DNA from: Balamuthia mandrillaris
Taxonomy: Eukaryota > Discosea > Longamoebia > Balamuthiidae
Direction of reading: 5' to 3'
NCBI GenBank assembly: GCA_031835245.1
Contig: JAVKOQ010000189.1
Location: forward strand, 37,873-101,872
Length of the DNA stretch: 64,000 nt
A model generated the notes under the pieces. The model searched no databases and was not told the DNA's origin. It saw only the letters and a list, made by a program, of their open reading frames with translations. The position numbers and the translations under genes are program-made. Below, in pieces: positions 1 through 9,802 of the stretch; position 1 is the stretch's first letter; every line of letters begins with the position of its first letter.

Positions 1-960
1 AATACCTGCGCGCCGAGCTTCAGCCAGCTCGATTGGTACTGAAAAGCTACTTGCTTCATTGAGCCATACCGGGAGTAATCGGGAAATTTTGATGATGAGG
101 GTGGATGTGCCCGTGGTTGTAATTTGAAACGGATCACGAATGAGTAAGTTCAGTAACTCCTGAAGAGGCAGACGAGACAAGGAGAAGTGAGAAAAAAAGT
201 AGTTCAGAGACAAAGGATAAAACGAGCAGTAAGAAAGAACCTTGTAAACCATATTATCAATGTCGATGATCTGACTTATGACAGACTCATTCTGAAAGAG
301 GGTCAAGAAGCGGTTGGCGTTGGGCCAAAAGTCAAAGATGGCGTCGTGAATGGCGTCCAGCTGCAGGTTGGCAACGGCTTCAAAGATATTTTGGTAGTGC
401 ACTTGATACATTACAGAGAAACGAACGGCCTCCTCTCTCAACTGAGACGGGATACCAGTTATGTTCAGGCTAAAATCGGGGCAAGATATTTGTACGACGG
501 AAGAAGCAGAGGAAGAAGAGGAAGAAGGAGATGAGGAGCGAGTTGCACGACTACTGTCAAGCATGTCAGTGGTAGCAGGAGAAGGAGAAGCGGTGGCAGA
601 AGAAGCCGATGAGGAAGGAGGAGCGAGATCGACAAAGTCGTCGGACAAAGTCGGCGGCGGTCTATCTCGAGTAATCTTTTCTACATTATAGGCAGGTGAA
701 GAAGAAGAAATGTAGGCTGAGGCTGAAGAAGAAGGAGTGGGGACCGGAGAAGGCGTCCCGTGTTGTTGTTGGTGTTGGTAGTGCCGATGTTGTTGTTGAT
801 ATGAATGAGACCAACCATGTTGCGACGGTGGCGCTACCCCTCCTTGATGTGCTTCTGAGTGCAGGACAAATGGGTTGGTGGTAGTAGTGGTAGTAGTGGC
901 GGTAGTCGTTGTGGTTGCCGTAGTCCCGAAGTGGCCGCCGTAGGCTTCGTGATGCTCCAT
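1..960 (-). CDS. RFX-like protein, dimerization region (partial, runs off window start)
   Basis: The ATG is at 960. Two exons are visible (960-241 and 159-1) around an 81-base intron (240-160) that is open in frame, so splicing is inferred from the GT...CAG ends and from family alignment. The first 165 residues or so are low complexity, rich in Thr, His, Gln and Ser. The rest resembles the region of RFX transcription factors that follows the DNA-binding domain: VMYQVHYQNIFEAVANLQ fits the RFX pattern of a Tyr, His and Ala/Val-rich helix ending in NLQF, followed by DFWPNAN, NESVISQIIDIDNMVYK and LLPVWLNEA. RFX proteins are winged-helix regulators that dimerize through this region. The winged helix normally lies before it but is not seen here. 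The gene could have an upstream exon, or be a DNA-binding-less relative. The family call is from remembered motifs only. Confidence 0.5.
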   Translation of the reverse strand, partial: MEHHEAYGGHFGTTATTTTTATTTTTTTNPFVLHSEAHQGGVAPPSQHGWSHSYQQQHRHYQHQQQHGTPSPVPTPSSSASAYISSSSPAYNVEKITRDRPPPTLSDDFVDLAPPSSSASSATASPSPATTDMLDSSRATRSSSPSSSSSSASSVVQISCPDFSLNITGIPSQLREEAVRFSVMYQVHYQNIFEAVANLQLDAIHDAIFDFWPNANRFLTLFQNESVISQIIDIDNMVYKVLSYCSFYPLSLNYFFSHFSLSRLPLQELLNLLIRDPFQITTTGTSTLIIKISRLLPVWLNEASSFSVPIELAEARRAGI

Positions 961-1015
961 TATTTTTCTCTCCTCCCCTCGATCTATTTTTCTTTCCCCT
1001 CCCCTCTGATCTTTT

Positions 1016-1055
<40 letters not shown>

Positions 1056-1696
1056 CTTGCACCACTATTTTAAAACCAATCGGATTGGCAGCAATCAAAA
1101 AAAAAAAAACGTTAAAAAAAAGGTTAGCGGCAAGCAATCGACGAAATACAAAAAAAACAACAACAAACCTTACAGAGAGAGAGAGAGAGAGAAACAGGAG
1201 GTGTCGGCCAAAACAACAGAGGAGAGGCGAGAGAACGAACAAACACCAAAAAAAAAAGAATCTTTGTTTGGGGGCCTTTCCTCTGGTCTCTCCTCTCTCT
1301 TCTCTTTTCGTTTTTTTTTTGGGATTTTTTCTGCTGCAGATTTTCCTTTTTAGGGTGTCTGCAGAAAATAATATCATGGGAGGACCGGAGAGAAGACACG
1401 AGATCCCCTTTGGGCAATTACCTGGATGGACCGGAGATAGGGCAGGCAGATCTTGGGACGCGGTGTGGTTCTGGCTGTCTGTCTTCGCCCCCCCGCATCT
1501 AGAGGGTGGTGGGGTGATGGGGCGATCGAAGAAACGTGTGCTGGTGATGTTTTTTTTTTTGTTGTTTCGTTTGGAACGGGACAGGCGTTCTCTTCGGAAG
1601 TCTCTCATCTCTCTTCGTGATTAGGAAAGAAGCTAGCGAAGGGAGAGTATTACAAACAGGAAAAAACAGAAAAGTGGGGAGGCTTTCTCTCTCTCT
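961..1696. other. Intergenic, 5' flank of RFX-like gene with GA microsatellite
   Basis: No gene is supported here. The stretch holds a GA dinucleotide run at about 1019-1051, a second shorter one near 1175-1192, A-rich tracts and a CT-rich block around 1275-1310. Inverted CCAAT-type ATTGG motifs lie near 1083. It separates the start of the RFX-like gene from the 3' end of the cysteine-rich gene, both on the minus strand. Confidence 0.5.
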
Positions 1697-4311
1697 CTAC
1701 GTGGCAGCATAAAGCTCGGAGCTGACGATGGTGGTGGCAGGGTTGAAGATCGGGTTTTCGCTCACCGGGGTGGCGCCAGGCTTGGCCAGGTTGCTGGACA
1801 CGTTGGCCCTCATCAGCTTCTTCCGCTTCTTGCGGATAAAGTAGGCGGCTGCTGCCGCTCCGAGACCTACCGCGGCCACGCCAGCAACACCTCCTAGCAC
1901 ACCGCCAGCGATAACTGTTGGGTGTTTCGGGGTTTGTATCGAATTAGAGTTGTGCAACAAAAAAGAAAGGAGACCGTACCGCCATCAGAAGTTCCGCCAC
2001 CGCCACCGCCATCCGCTTGTTCTACGCAGGAGCAGGTGCTTTCTTGGAACACCAATCCACTCGTGCCGGCTTCCTCCTCTTCCTCCTCAGGACCTCCCTC
2101 TCCATCTGTTTGCACCGCAGCACAAGCCTCTGCGCTCAATCCACACATACACTTGCACTCTCCATCGGTATCGACTACATAGTTCTCATGCTCCTCTTTG
2201 CAGTTTTCATCCGTCAGAATGAGGCATTCGCAGATGCAAGTCTCTGGATTCAGGCGATACCCTTCGGCGCAGCTCTCCTCTGTCAAAGAGCAGCGGCACT
2301 GACAAGAGTCGGGGTGCTTCTTCCAGTCAGCGTTGCCTCCCTTTCTGTTGGCACAGATCTCATCCGTCAGAGGGCAGGAGCACTCGCACTGCTGGTTGGC
2401 AACGGCATCAGGACCCAGTGCGTGGCAATCTAAGCCACACTCGCAACGGCACTCTCCATTGGTCTTCTTCCTCCAGGCAGGATTGTTGCCGTTGTCCTTG
2501 GCGCAGATGTCATCGGTCAAGGGGCAGAAACAGCCACAGACTGCAGGGTCAGTGTTGGCCTTGGCATACGGGCTATTCTGCATTTGGGTCCGACACTTGG
2601 CGTCTGTTATCTGACATTCGCACTCGCAGCGGTTTGACTTCTTGCCCCAGTTGTTGTTGCTGTACTTGGTCCTGCACCATTGGGAGGTGGTGGCATCACA
2701 CTGGCAGCCGCAGGTGTCCGCCTTGAACATGGACTCCTTTCCGTTAAGATCTTCGCAACCCTTCTGCGTGAGGGTGCAGCGACAGCCACAGCTGCCTGGG
2801 GTCTTCTCGTACCAAGGGCTCAGCTTCAGTTCCACGCAGTCTTGGTTGGAATCGATCGGGCAGGAGCAGGAGCAACTGGTTGGGTTGAACACGGCGTTCG
2901 GTCCCAGTTGGCTTTGGCACTGAGAGGTGGAGAGGCCGCACTCACAGCCGCAGGAGCCGTCCTTCTTCTTGATGAAGTTGGGGTTGTTCCCGTTTTGTGT
3001 GGCGCACGCTTGGTTATTGCTCAACGGGCAGTAGCAGGAGCAGTCCGCCTAAAAGAAAAGAGAGAACGAAACTGTTCAGATGAAACAATATCAAACTCAC
3101 TTTGAGGGGGGAGGAGAATACCTCTCTCCAGTTAGGGTTGGCAGCCGTACAAGAGGAGGCATCGTTGATACATTGACAATTGCACGTGGCCCCCGCTTCC
3201 ACCGGCTTCTTGCCTGCCGTACAAGTCACTCCATCGCAAGGACACTTGGGTTTCTCCAACTGGACGTTGCCCGCTTGAATGTGAACCGATTCGGGAGTGG
3301 TACAAAAGTTGTTGCTGAAAAAGCTTCTCTCTGCTGGAGGGTTTCCGTTCTCCCATGCATCCTCGTTGTATAGAGCGTCAATGCAACCAGAGAAGATGGT
3401 GATCCTGTTGTTGGCAGCCTTGTCTGCGGTGGAACATCCGCTGGTCCCCAACCTGCACTTGTCCTTCAAAAGGAGGAAGGTGCCGATGACCACCGGATTC
3501 TTGGGACTGCAGCACTTGCCATGGGAAGATTGGTCCTTGCAACCCCATTGCGAGACCAACGTCTCTCCCACCCACATGGCCTCTCGGCCGGAGCAGTCGT
3601 TGTCCGTGCTGCACATTCTGTTGTTGTTGCCGATGTAGTTGTCTGCGTCCCTCACCATCAACGCTTTGTTGCCGTTGAGGTTGTAGTCCGTGGCTTTGAG
3701 GTTGTAGTTGTACCTGAGGGGGAAGCCATACGTTCCTTTGGTGCATTCGTTCTGGACGGTGACGAACATGGTCTCGTCTCGTTGGTCTGTGCAGCTCTCC
3801 GAGTTGAAGTGGTCCTCGATTTGGTACCACCCTGTCTGCTTCACTCCTGTTATCAACCTGTGTGACCAAAAGAATATATAATGAGAAGAACGGAAAGAGC
3901 GACAAGAATGTGCTGAACGATAGAGCAAAAACAAAAAGGCAACCACCAGAAAGTGAACAAAAACAAAGTTTCAAAAACATACGCTGTACTGGGTCCCCCA
4001 GCCCTCCATGTTTCAAACTCTTTGCCCTGATAGGGTGTATAACTACCTGAGGTCCTGTGAATTTTGAGTTGTGCGTTGGTTATAACCGGTGCTCCACAAG
4101 CAACCTTTTTTATAGTTTTGGAACGAATGAGAGGTCAAAAACGAGCCGTATAAAAGGCGCGGAGGGTTACCGCACACTGGCCGGTGGTGTAAACTATTTC
4201 AGAGGGGTCTCGAGCCGCAGGCTCAGAGCCGATGGTTGCGGTAGCCGTCCAAAACAAACGCAACACCAACAAACCCAGGAGCAGGAGGGGCGGTCTTTGC
4301 GAGGACTTCAT
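1697..4311 (-). CDS. Cysteine-rich type I membrane protein with repeated CxCxC modules
   Basis: Five exons (4311-4178, 4054-3983, 3857-3122, 3048-1980, 1914-1697) join into a 742-residue frame. An N-terminal signal peptide (MKSSQRPPLLLLGLLVL, then RLFWTATA) is followed by a 230-residue extracellular region with scattered cysteines. About eleven modules of 35 to 45 residues then follow, each ending in CxCxC or CxC (for example SCGCECGLS, CSCSCPID, SCQCRCSLT). A single membrane helix is rich in Gly, Ala and Val (VIAGGVLGGVAGVAAVGLGA). A basic RKKRKK stop-transfer and a 40-residue cytoplasmic tail close the protein. This is the layout of a surface receptor or adhesin, but no named family is recognised. 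The upstream gene at 4577 is divergent. Confidence 0.8.
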
Positions 4312-4576
4312 AGCTGTAGCTTTGGTCTTTGAAGCTAAACCCGCTTCGAAACGACGCTTGGCCGAATTACCGTAAGGGTAAGGTAGCCATTTTATGGTAA
4401 CCTATTAGAAGGCGCCATTGGCAGAGCTAAGCTCGATATCTTGCGTTTCAACCCAACCTGTTAGGTACCTGAAACCTAATATGCTATCCTGACTGAACCG
4501 AACAACCTATTAGAAAACTATCAGATTAATCAAAAACAAAAAGAAAAGAAAAGAAGAAAAGAAAAGAAAAGAAAGA
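4312..4576. promoter_or_regulatory. Divergent promoter region (cysteine-rich gene / 212-aa gene)
   Basis: This 265-bp gap separates two start codons pointing away from each other. It contains three similar motifs around AACCTATTAGAA / CCTGTTAGGTACC at about 4399-4410, 4458-4470 and 4504-4514, then a GAAAA-rich tract just before the plus-strand ATG. Promoter function is inferred from position; no TATA box is obvious. Confidence 0.4.
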
Positions 4577-5215
4577 ATGGATAAAAGGGTGCAACAGTTT
4601 CACACCGATGCGCTCAAAGGAAAGCACGCCAAGACGCCAAAGGAAATAGCCACGCTGCGACGGTTTCTCTTCAAGAACCAAAACCACCGCTTTGGCGAGA
4701 ACGAGAAGACTCGCCTCTTCAGCGCCGTGCAAACCTATTACAGCATGTATCAGTCCTCCTCTGCTCCTTCTGCGGCGGCAAAGAAAGAAGACAGCGGAGG
4801 TGAGAATCCTGTGGTGGGACTGTTGGAGGACGCACTGAAGATGCCCTTCACCGTGTTCAGCACCAAACACAAAAAGACCATGCTCAAATGGTACACCGAA
4901 CTAACGGGAAAGCAATTGAGCATTGAGGATGATGAAGAGGAAGGAGACTCAGACCTCTCTTCCTCTGCCACTTTCACAGAGGTAAAGTCGTACCTGTTGT
5001 TGAACATCGACGAAGCTGCGGAGGATTTGCTGACGTTGATGGATGAGGAGGACGAAAGCGTGGTGCGGGAGAACCTGCGGTTGAGCTGTTGTGCTGACCA
5101 AGCAATGGGGGAGCGCATCCGAAGCGCCTTTCAGGAAGGCAAAGAAGTGGTTGTGTCCATCGGTCGAACAGCTTCTTCTGCCGACCGTCTTTTTGATTTT
5201 CGAATAGCGAAATAA
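4577..5215 (+). CDS. Hypothetical protein, 212 aa, single exon
   Basis: An uninterrupted 212-residue frame beginning MDKRVQQFHTDALKGKH and ending at 5215. It is charged and soluble, with no signal peptide or membrane helix. An acidic stretch (EDDEEEGD) lies near residue 118, and a Ser/Ala-rich insert (SSSAPSAAAKK) sits near residues 60-70. I do not recognise the family. The balanced codon use and tight packing argue for a real gene: the convergent glycosylase gene ends 82 bp downstream and a divergent gene starts 265 bp upstream. The ATG follows an A/G-rich leader. It is one of the few intronless genes here. Confidence 0.65.
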   Translation: MDKRVQQFHTDALKGKHAKTPKEIATLRRFLFKNQNHRFGENEKTRLFSAVQTYYSMYQSSSAPSAAAKKEDSGGENPVVGLLEDALKMPFTVFSTKHKKTMLKWYTELTGKQLSIEDDEEEGDSDLSSSATFTEVKSYLLLNIDEAAEDLLTLMDEEDESVVRENLRLSCCADQAMGERIRSAFQEGKEVVVSIGRTASSADRLFDFRIAK

Positions 5216-5297
5216 AAGTGATAACAGCAAAGAACAGAAGAGAAAGGGAAAAAAAAAAGAATTGCAAGTAAAGAACCTTTGGAAGTGTTTTGCTTTG

Positions 5298-6501
5298 TCA
5301 GGAAGAAGAAGGAAACATACGTTGTTTCAGTTTGTTGATGTAGTTGAGTTTTTGTTGGTAGGAATAGGCTTTCACGCGCGCGCTTGTGGATGGAATGACA
5401 AACACTCCTATTCCTGGTACGACCGCATCTTCTCCTTGATACCCTAATATACACTTTGGTTTGTGAGATAAAAGAAAAGTGCAGCGCACAAAAAACAAAA
5501 AGTTAGCAATGTTATTAAAAAGGATGAGAAAGAAGAAGCGAAAAAGAAACATACGAAAAGAAATACACGAAACAAGAACGAATAAAGACTTGAATAAAAG
5601 AAGGGGACTAAAAAAGTTGAGAAAGAAACAAAAAGAAGAGAAAGGAAATACTCGTTTTCCGGTGATGGCTTCGTAGATGCCTTTGCCATTGAAGCAAATG
5701 AAGCGCGGCCGGTAATGTTCCAGTTTGGCCACCAACAAGGCGAACCCATCGTGAAGTTCTTCCTCTGATAGTTCCGAGCTGCTCTTTGAAGGTCGCGCAC
5801 ATAAACAGGTCAAACCAATCTTTTCGAGAATTTAAAGAAACGTCACAAAACATATCAAGCAAGCAAAGCAAAGAGAGAGAGAGAGACAGAGAGAGAGAGA
5901 CAGAGACAGAGACAGTGACAGTGACAGAGACAGAGACAGAGACAGTGACAGAGACAGAGACATAGAGACAGAGAGACGAGAGAAGACACAGAAAAAAGAA
6001 ACTCACGCCATGGGTATTGATAAGATGATCGTGTGAACAGTCAAAACTTTGCGGTACGAGACCAGAGTCTCGCAACAACGGCCAGAAATGGTTGCTGGCA
6101 TGGGCGTAGTGGTGTTGTCGCGTCGAGGAGGATATACCCGGATTGTCTCCAACCTTATGTGTTACACACAAATGAAAGAAAGTCAATGGAAAGAAAGAAA
6201 GAAACGACAAGAAAGAAACGACAAGAAAGAAAGAAAGAAAGAAAGAAAGAATAAAAAGGAGAAAGCGTACGAAAATCAAGTCCAGGCCGGGAGCAAGGTA
6301 GTCAGGAAGACCACTACCACCGGCGGGGGTGCCGGCCGTTTTAACCCCCATCAGCACGCCAGCTGTCGTCGTTGTTGCAGCGGGAAGAGTGGGTTTGCTG
6401 TGGAAGGAAGAGGAAGCCCGAGTGACAACAGCGGATTCTGCGTCTTTCATGGCTGTCACGATAGCTTCCCACTCGTCCATAGAAACCTGTTCCACTTCCA
6501 T
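5298..6501 (-). CDS. TDG/MUG-type mismatch-specific thymine/uracil DNA glycosylase
   Basis: Four exons (6501-6271, 6153-6007, 5819-5652, 5453-5298) give a 233-residue protein. The family excises thymine or uracil from G:T and G:U mispairs in base excision repair in the nucleus. The core shows VGDNPG, equivalent to the TDG GINPG motif with the catalytic Asn kept. It is followed by NHFWPLLRDSGLV, GIGLTCLCARPS, FNGKGIYEAITG and the C-terminal FVIPSTSARVKAYSYQQK, which matches the VMPSSSAR motif of TDG. The N-terminus is a short 55-residue extension. The start at 6501 was chosen because an upstream in-frame codon is TTG. The third intron needs the acceptor CCAAAG|TGT to keep phase. The first and second introns hold GAAA and GA repeats. 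Gene identity is well supported by several motifs. Confidence 0.88.
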
Positions 6502-6583
6502 CTTCAGAAGATTCAACAGCTATTTTTTTTGGTACCAATTTTCTTTCAAAAAGACATACTTTTTCCTAGAAAAAATTTGTCGT

Positions 6584-6720
6584 CTCGTGTCTTTGCTCCT
6601 GTCCTTTGCAAGGGACAAGAGTCCTCCGTTAACTCAAGGGAGCAGAATTTTTCAGAATCCTTTGAACGATACTCTTCAAAGGACAGGAGCAAAGACACGA
6701 GACAGGAGCAAAGACACGAG
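6584..6720. repeat. 25-bp inverted repeat with tandem duplication of one arm
   Basis: A 25-base arm at 6584-6608 (starting CTCGTGTCTTTGCTCC) is repeated in exact inverted form at 6677-6701. The last 19 to 20 bases of the right arm are then duplicated at 6701-6720. The intervening 68 bases include another partial symmetry. It lies between the glycosylase start and the first four-helix membrane gene. It may be a small non-autonomous element or a hairpin in an upstream region. No target duplication was identified. Confidence 0.75.
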
Positions 6721-7156
6721 AGCCCAAAAGGAAAATAAAATATATGACATGCAATAAAATAATATTTATGTTTTTGGGTCCTGGAATGGTTGTTTGACAG
6801 GGAAAAGCGGGCAACGCTTTCTCTTCTATCGACCAGCCATGTTTTTCTCTCCATTTGCTGTCTTCTTCAGCAATGCGTTGCCTTTTGACGGCTGCTTTTT
6901 GTTGGTGATCTTCTCCCTTTTTCTTTTTCATTCTCTTTCTGCTTCTCTTTTTCGAGTCGTTGGGTGTGTTTTTAGTTACAGTCTCCGTAACAAGCACGAG
7001 CCAACCGGCACGAGGCAGGAAATTGCAAGCCAACAGGAAACTGAGGAGAAGTCGAAGTAACGCAACTCTGTGCGGAAATTCTCTTTTTTTTTTGGTTCAC
7101 TTTTCCAAACACAAAACAACTCTTCGCCTTTTCTCTGCCCACAAGCTCGCTTACAC

Positions 7157-7186
7157 AAAGCTGCGGATTACCTGCCACGCAGCATT
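7157..7186 (+). promoter_or_regulatory. Conserved hairpin element, copy 1
   Basis: A 30-base element with arms AAAGCTGCG and CGCAGCATT (one mismatch) around the loop GATTACCTGCCA. It ends 65 bases before the ATG at 7252. The same element precedes all four members of this membrane-protein family. It is either a 5' UTR hairpin or a promoter site; the sequence alone does not decide. Confidence 0.7.
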
Positions 7187-7251
7187 TCAAACAATACTCT
7201 GCCCCAACAAAACCGAACTTCCATTACTTCGCTGACAGCAACCCAACAACA

Positions 7252-7967
7252 ATGTCTGGCAAAAACCCTTTTGAGAAAATCGTCAAGATTGTGCTCATTC
7301 TCACCATGGTACTTCACAAACCTTCTTTTTCTCCAGTAGTTTACCTGTTATTTTTTTTCTTACATTCTTTTTTTGGTGGTGGTTTAGGTATTTAACGTGA
7401 TAGCCTTTTGTGGGTTGATTGTCATTGCTGTTCTGGAGAAAGACGTGTACTACGTCTACGGAGGCATGATGGCGGCCTGCCTCATTGGCGGCTTGTTGCA
7501 AGCCTTCTATTTCTACGCGGCCTCTTCTGGCTCTTTGTCAAAGCAAACTTGGGTCCGTGCATCTCTCTTCTCTGTTTCTTCTTCGTGACATACTAACATA
7601 ATTCCATATGGTAAATTTTGTTTCTCAACAGGCGCTGGGTCTGATGATAACCACTATGCTCCTGTCTGTGGTTGGCGCAATCATCTACCTCCTTTTTATG
7701 CAGGTCATCATGGACTTCATGGATAGCATAACGGAACATGAGAACCGCTTTGTGCGAATCCTGCTATCTGTGACTTGGCCTCTTTGTGGAGTTGCCGTAG
7801 TGGTGCAGGTAAACTAGTCTCTCACTATACCTTTCAAAAAAAACCCCGCATTCTCATTCTGTTGTGGTTCATAAAATCAGGGTGTGTTGTCGGTTCTTTG
7901 GGCGAAGCTGAGACAGCGCACCGCTGAAGGTGGATTCCAAGATGTCGAATGTGGATCGTCGCAATGA
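7252..7967 (+). CDS. Four-helix membrane protein, family member 1
   Basis: Four exons, all in phase 0 (7252-7308, 7388-7552, 7632-7808, 7881-7967), encode 161 residues. Each of the four hydrophobic segments lies in or across one exon: IVKIVLILTMVFNVIAF, AACLIGGLLQAFYFYAA, LGLMITTMLLSVVGAIIYLL and LLSVTWPLCGVAVVV. The C-terminal tail is short and hydrophilic, ending CGSSQ. No signal peptide is needed. The layout resembles small tetraspan (MARVEL- or claudin-like) proteins, but no diagnostic motif was found, so no function is given. A near-identical exon pattern in the next gene shows tandem duplication. The ATG context AACAATGTCTGG is shared with the second gene. Confidence 0.85.
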
Positions 7968-8242
7968 GCGAGAAAAGACTGCGGCCGGTTTGTGTAAATA
8001 TCATCTCTCGTTCCAACAAAATAAATCAAGTCGTGTTCGAACACAAAGTGCACCTGAAGAATAAATATTATATTGATTGGTGGCCGTTGATTTAATTAGC
8101 CAATAAGCGCAAAGGATAGGGAAGTGGAAAAGTCGAAGCAACGCAACTGTGCTTTATAAAGGCTGGCTCTCTTTTTTTTTTTGTGTTTTGTCGGTGCACA
8201 GTTCCAAACACACACTTCTCTGCCTTACAAGCTCACCTGCTC

Positions 8243-8272
8243 AAAGCTGCGGATTACCTGCGACGCAGCTTT
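8243..8272 (+). promoter_or_regulatory. Conserved hairpin element, copy 2
   Basis: A perfect 9-bp stem, AAAGCTGCG and CGCAGCTTT, encloses the 12-base loop GATTACCTGCGA. It ends 86 bases upstream of the ATG at 8359. A possible TATA-like CTTTATAAAGG lies about 90 bases further upstream (near 8150), which would place the hairpin in the 5' UTR. Confidence 0.7.
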
Positions 8273-8358
8273 TCAAACAAAACTCCCTTCCCTTCCATCA
8301 AGAAGAATAAGCCTACTACTACTGCCTTCGTTCCCTTTCTTTATTCTTGTCCGTAACA

Positions 8359-9109
8359 ATGTCTGGCAACAACCCTTATGAGAAAATCGTCAAGCGCGTG
8401 CTGATTCTCACCATGGTACTTCACGAACCTTTTTCTGTTTTGGTTTTTTGTTGCTTACAAACTTTCTTTTTTGGTGTGGTGGTAGGTATTCAACGTGTTG
8501 GCCGTTTGTGGGCTGATTTTCTTTGCCGCTCTGGTCAAATATGCGTTCCCTATCTACGGGAGCATGCTGGCGCTCTGCCTCATTGGTAGCTTGTTGCAAG
8601 CCTTCTATTTCTACGCGGCCTCTTCCAACTCTCCGCCAAAGCAAACTTGGGTACGTACATGCCCTCTTCTCTGTTTCTCCTCTCTTGCATGTTGTTACTT
8701 ACTACTCGTTTGTTTTTTGGTTTGTTTTGTTTTGTTTGTTTTATGCTTCGCAACAGGCGCTGGGTCTGATGATAACCACCATGGTCCTGTCCGTGTTCGG
8801 GGCTATCCTCTATCTCCTTTTTATCCTGTTCTTCATGACCGTAGACAGCGTTTCGGATGAGAATGATGACGAAATCTATTTTTATCAAATCTTGCTTTCT
8901 GTGCCCATGCCTCTTTGGGGCTTTGCCATGGCCGTGCAGGTACAGTTGCTTCCCTTCAAACTCTTCTCTGTTGCTTTCAAGAAAAAAAAAAAAAACGACA
9001 CTTCTCATTCTGCTTCAAATAGGTTGTGTTGTTGGTTCTTTGGCTAAAGCTGAGACGTTTCACGGAAAGACACGGATATCTTGATGTGGAATGTGATCCT
9101 TTGAAATGA
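8359..9109 (+). CDS. Four-helix membrane protein, family member 2
   Basis: A tandem paralog of the gene at 7252 with the same four-exon, all-phase-0 structure (8359-8415, 8486-8650, 8757-8939, 9023-9109), encoding 163 residues. It begins MSGNNPYEKIVKRVL, against MSGKNPFEKIVKIVL in member 1. Helices correspond one to one, and exon 4 starts VVLLVLWLKLRR. The second loop has diverged most (acidic SDENDDEIYF). An AATAAA signal lies about 40 bases after the stop. Function is unknown. Duplication is clear from exon lengths of 57, 165 and 87 bases shared by both copies. Confidence 0.85.
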
Positions 9110-9710
9110 GGGGGGGACCATTATGTGTACATGCCATTCTTTCCAAAGAATAAATGAGGTCGCTTTCACACAAAATATGCCAGTTCCCTACATGGAACTT
9201 AGGAAAGACTGTACGACGTTGAAAGAAAAAAATAAGCAATGAAAAAATGATAACAGAAAAAAGAAGAAATGTTAACAAAAAGAAAGCAGGAAGAAAGTGT
9301 TAGAGATTTACAAGCGTCTTTCATTACAATACAGGATGAGGAAGAGGCAGCAGCAGAAAATGGAGGATGAAAAAAGAAGATGAAGATGGTATCGCTCCAA
9401 GAACTAAGAAGGAGCAGAATTCTTTTGACCCGAATTTTCAGCAAATGCTCTAAAAGAAATGGCTAAGGGAAAAAAGGGCAGCTGGAAAGTCCTTGCGCTT
9501 CCCTGCTACATTTAGCGGGAGAAGATAAGTGTCGACAAGGACTACTGTCAGACCGGACCATTGCGTGATGGTCAAATATAACATTCAGGGACAAACTTGG
9601 AAAACTCTAGCGAAAGAACTATAAGAATCTTTTTCTTTATAGTTCTTTGGCCAAAAAATATAAAAACCTGTGCTTTCTTCCTTCGAAGGGTGCACATTCA
9701 TCACAAACAC
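9110..9710. other. Intergenic, no gene seen
   Basis: This spacer between family members 2 and 3 carries an AATAAA for the upstream gene near 9149 and A-rich sequence to about 9450. A short inverted repeat around AAAGAACTATAAGAATC/ATAGTTCTTTGG lies near 9613-9650, just upstream of a probable transcription start. Short open frames on both strands lack any recognisable feature. Confidence 0.4.
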
Positions 9711-9740
9711 AAAGCTGCGGATTACCTGCGACGCAGCTTT
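9711..9740 (+). promoter_or_regulatory. Conserved hairpin element, copy 3
   Basis: Identical to copy 2: arms AAAGCTGCG and CGCAGCTTT around GATTACCTGCGA. It ends 62 bases before the ATG at 9803. The upstream bases TGCACATTCATCACAAACAC are also shared with copy 4, so this pair has a longer conserved leader. Confidence 0.7.
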
Positions 9741-9802
9741 TCAAACAAAAACACTTCCTACCACTAAAACCTTTTCACGCTTCTCAACCTCGCATTGTCG
9801 AT

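Noticed and set aside
1922-3105. Several plus-strand frames over the cysteine-rich gene
   Set aside because: Shadows of the minus-strand gene, which has a signal peptide, consistent splice phases and a regular cysteine pattern.
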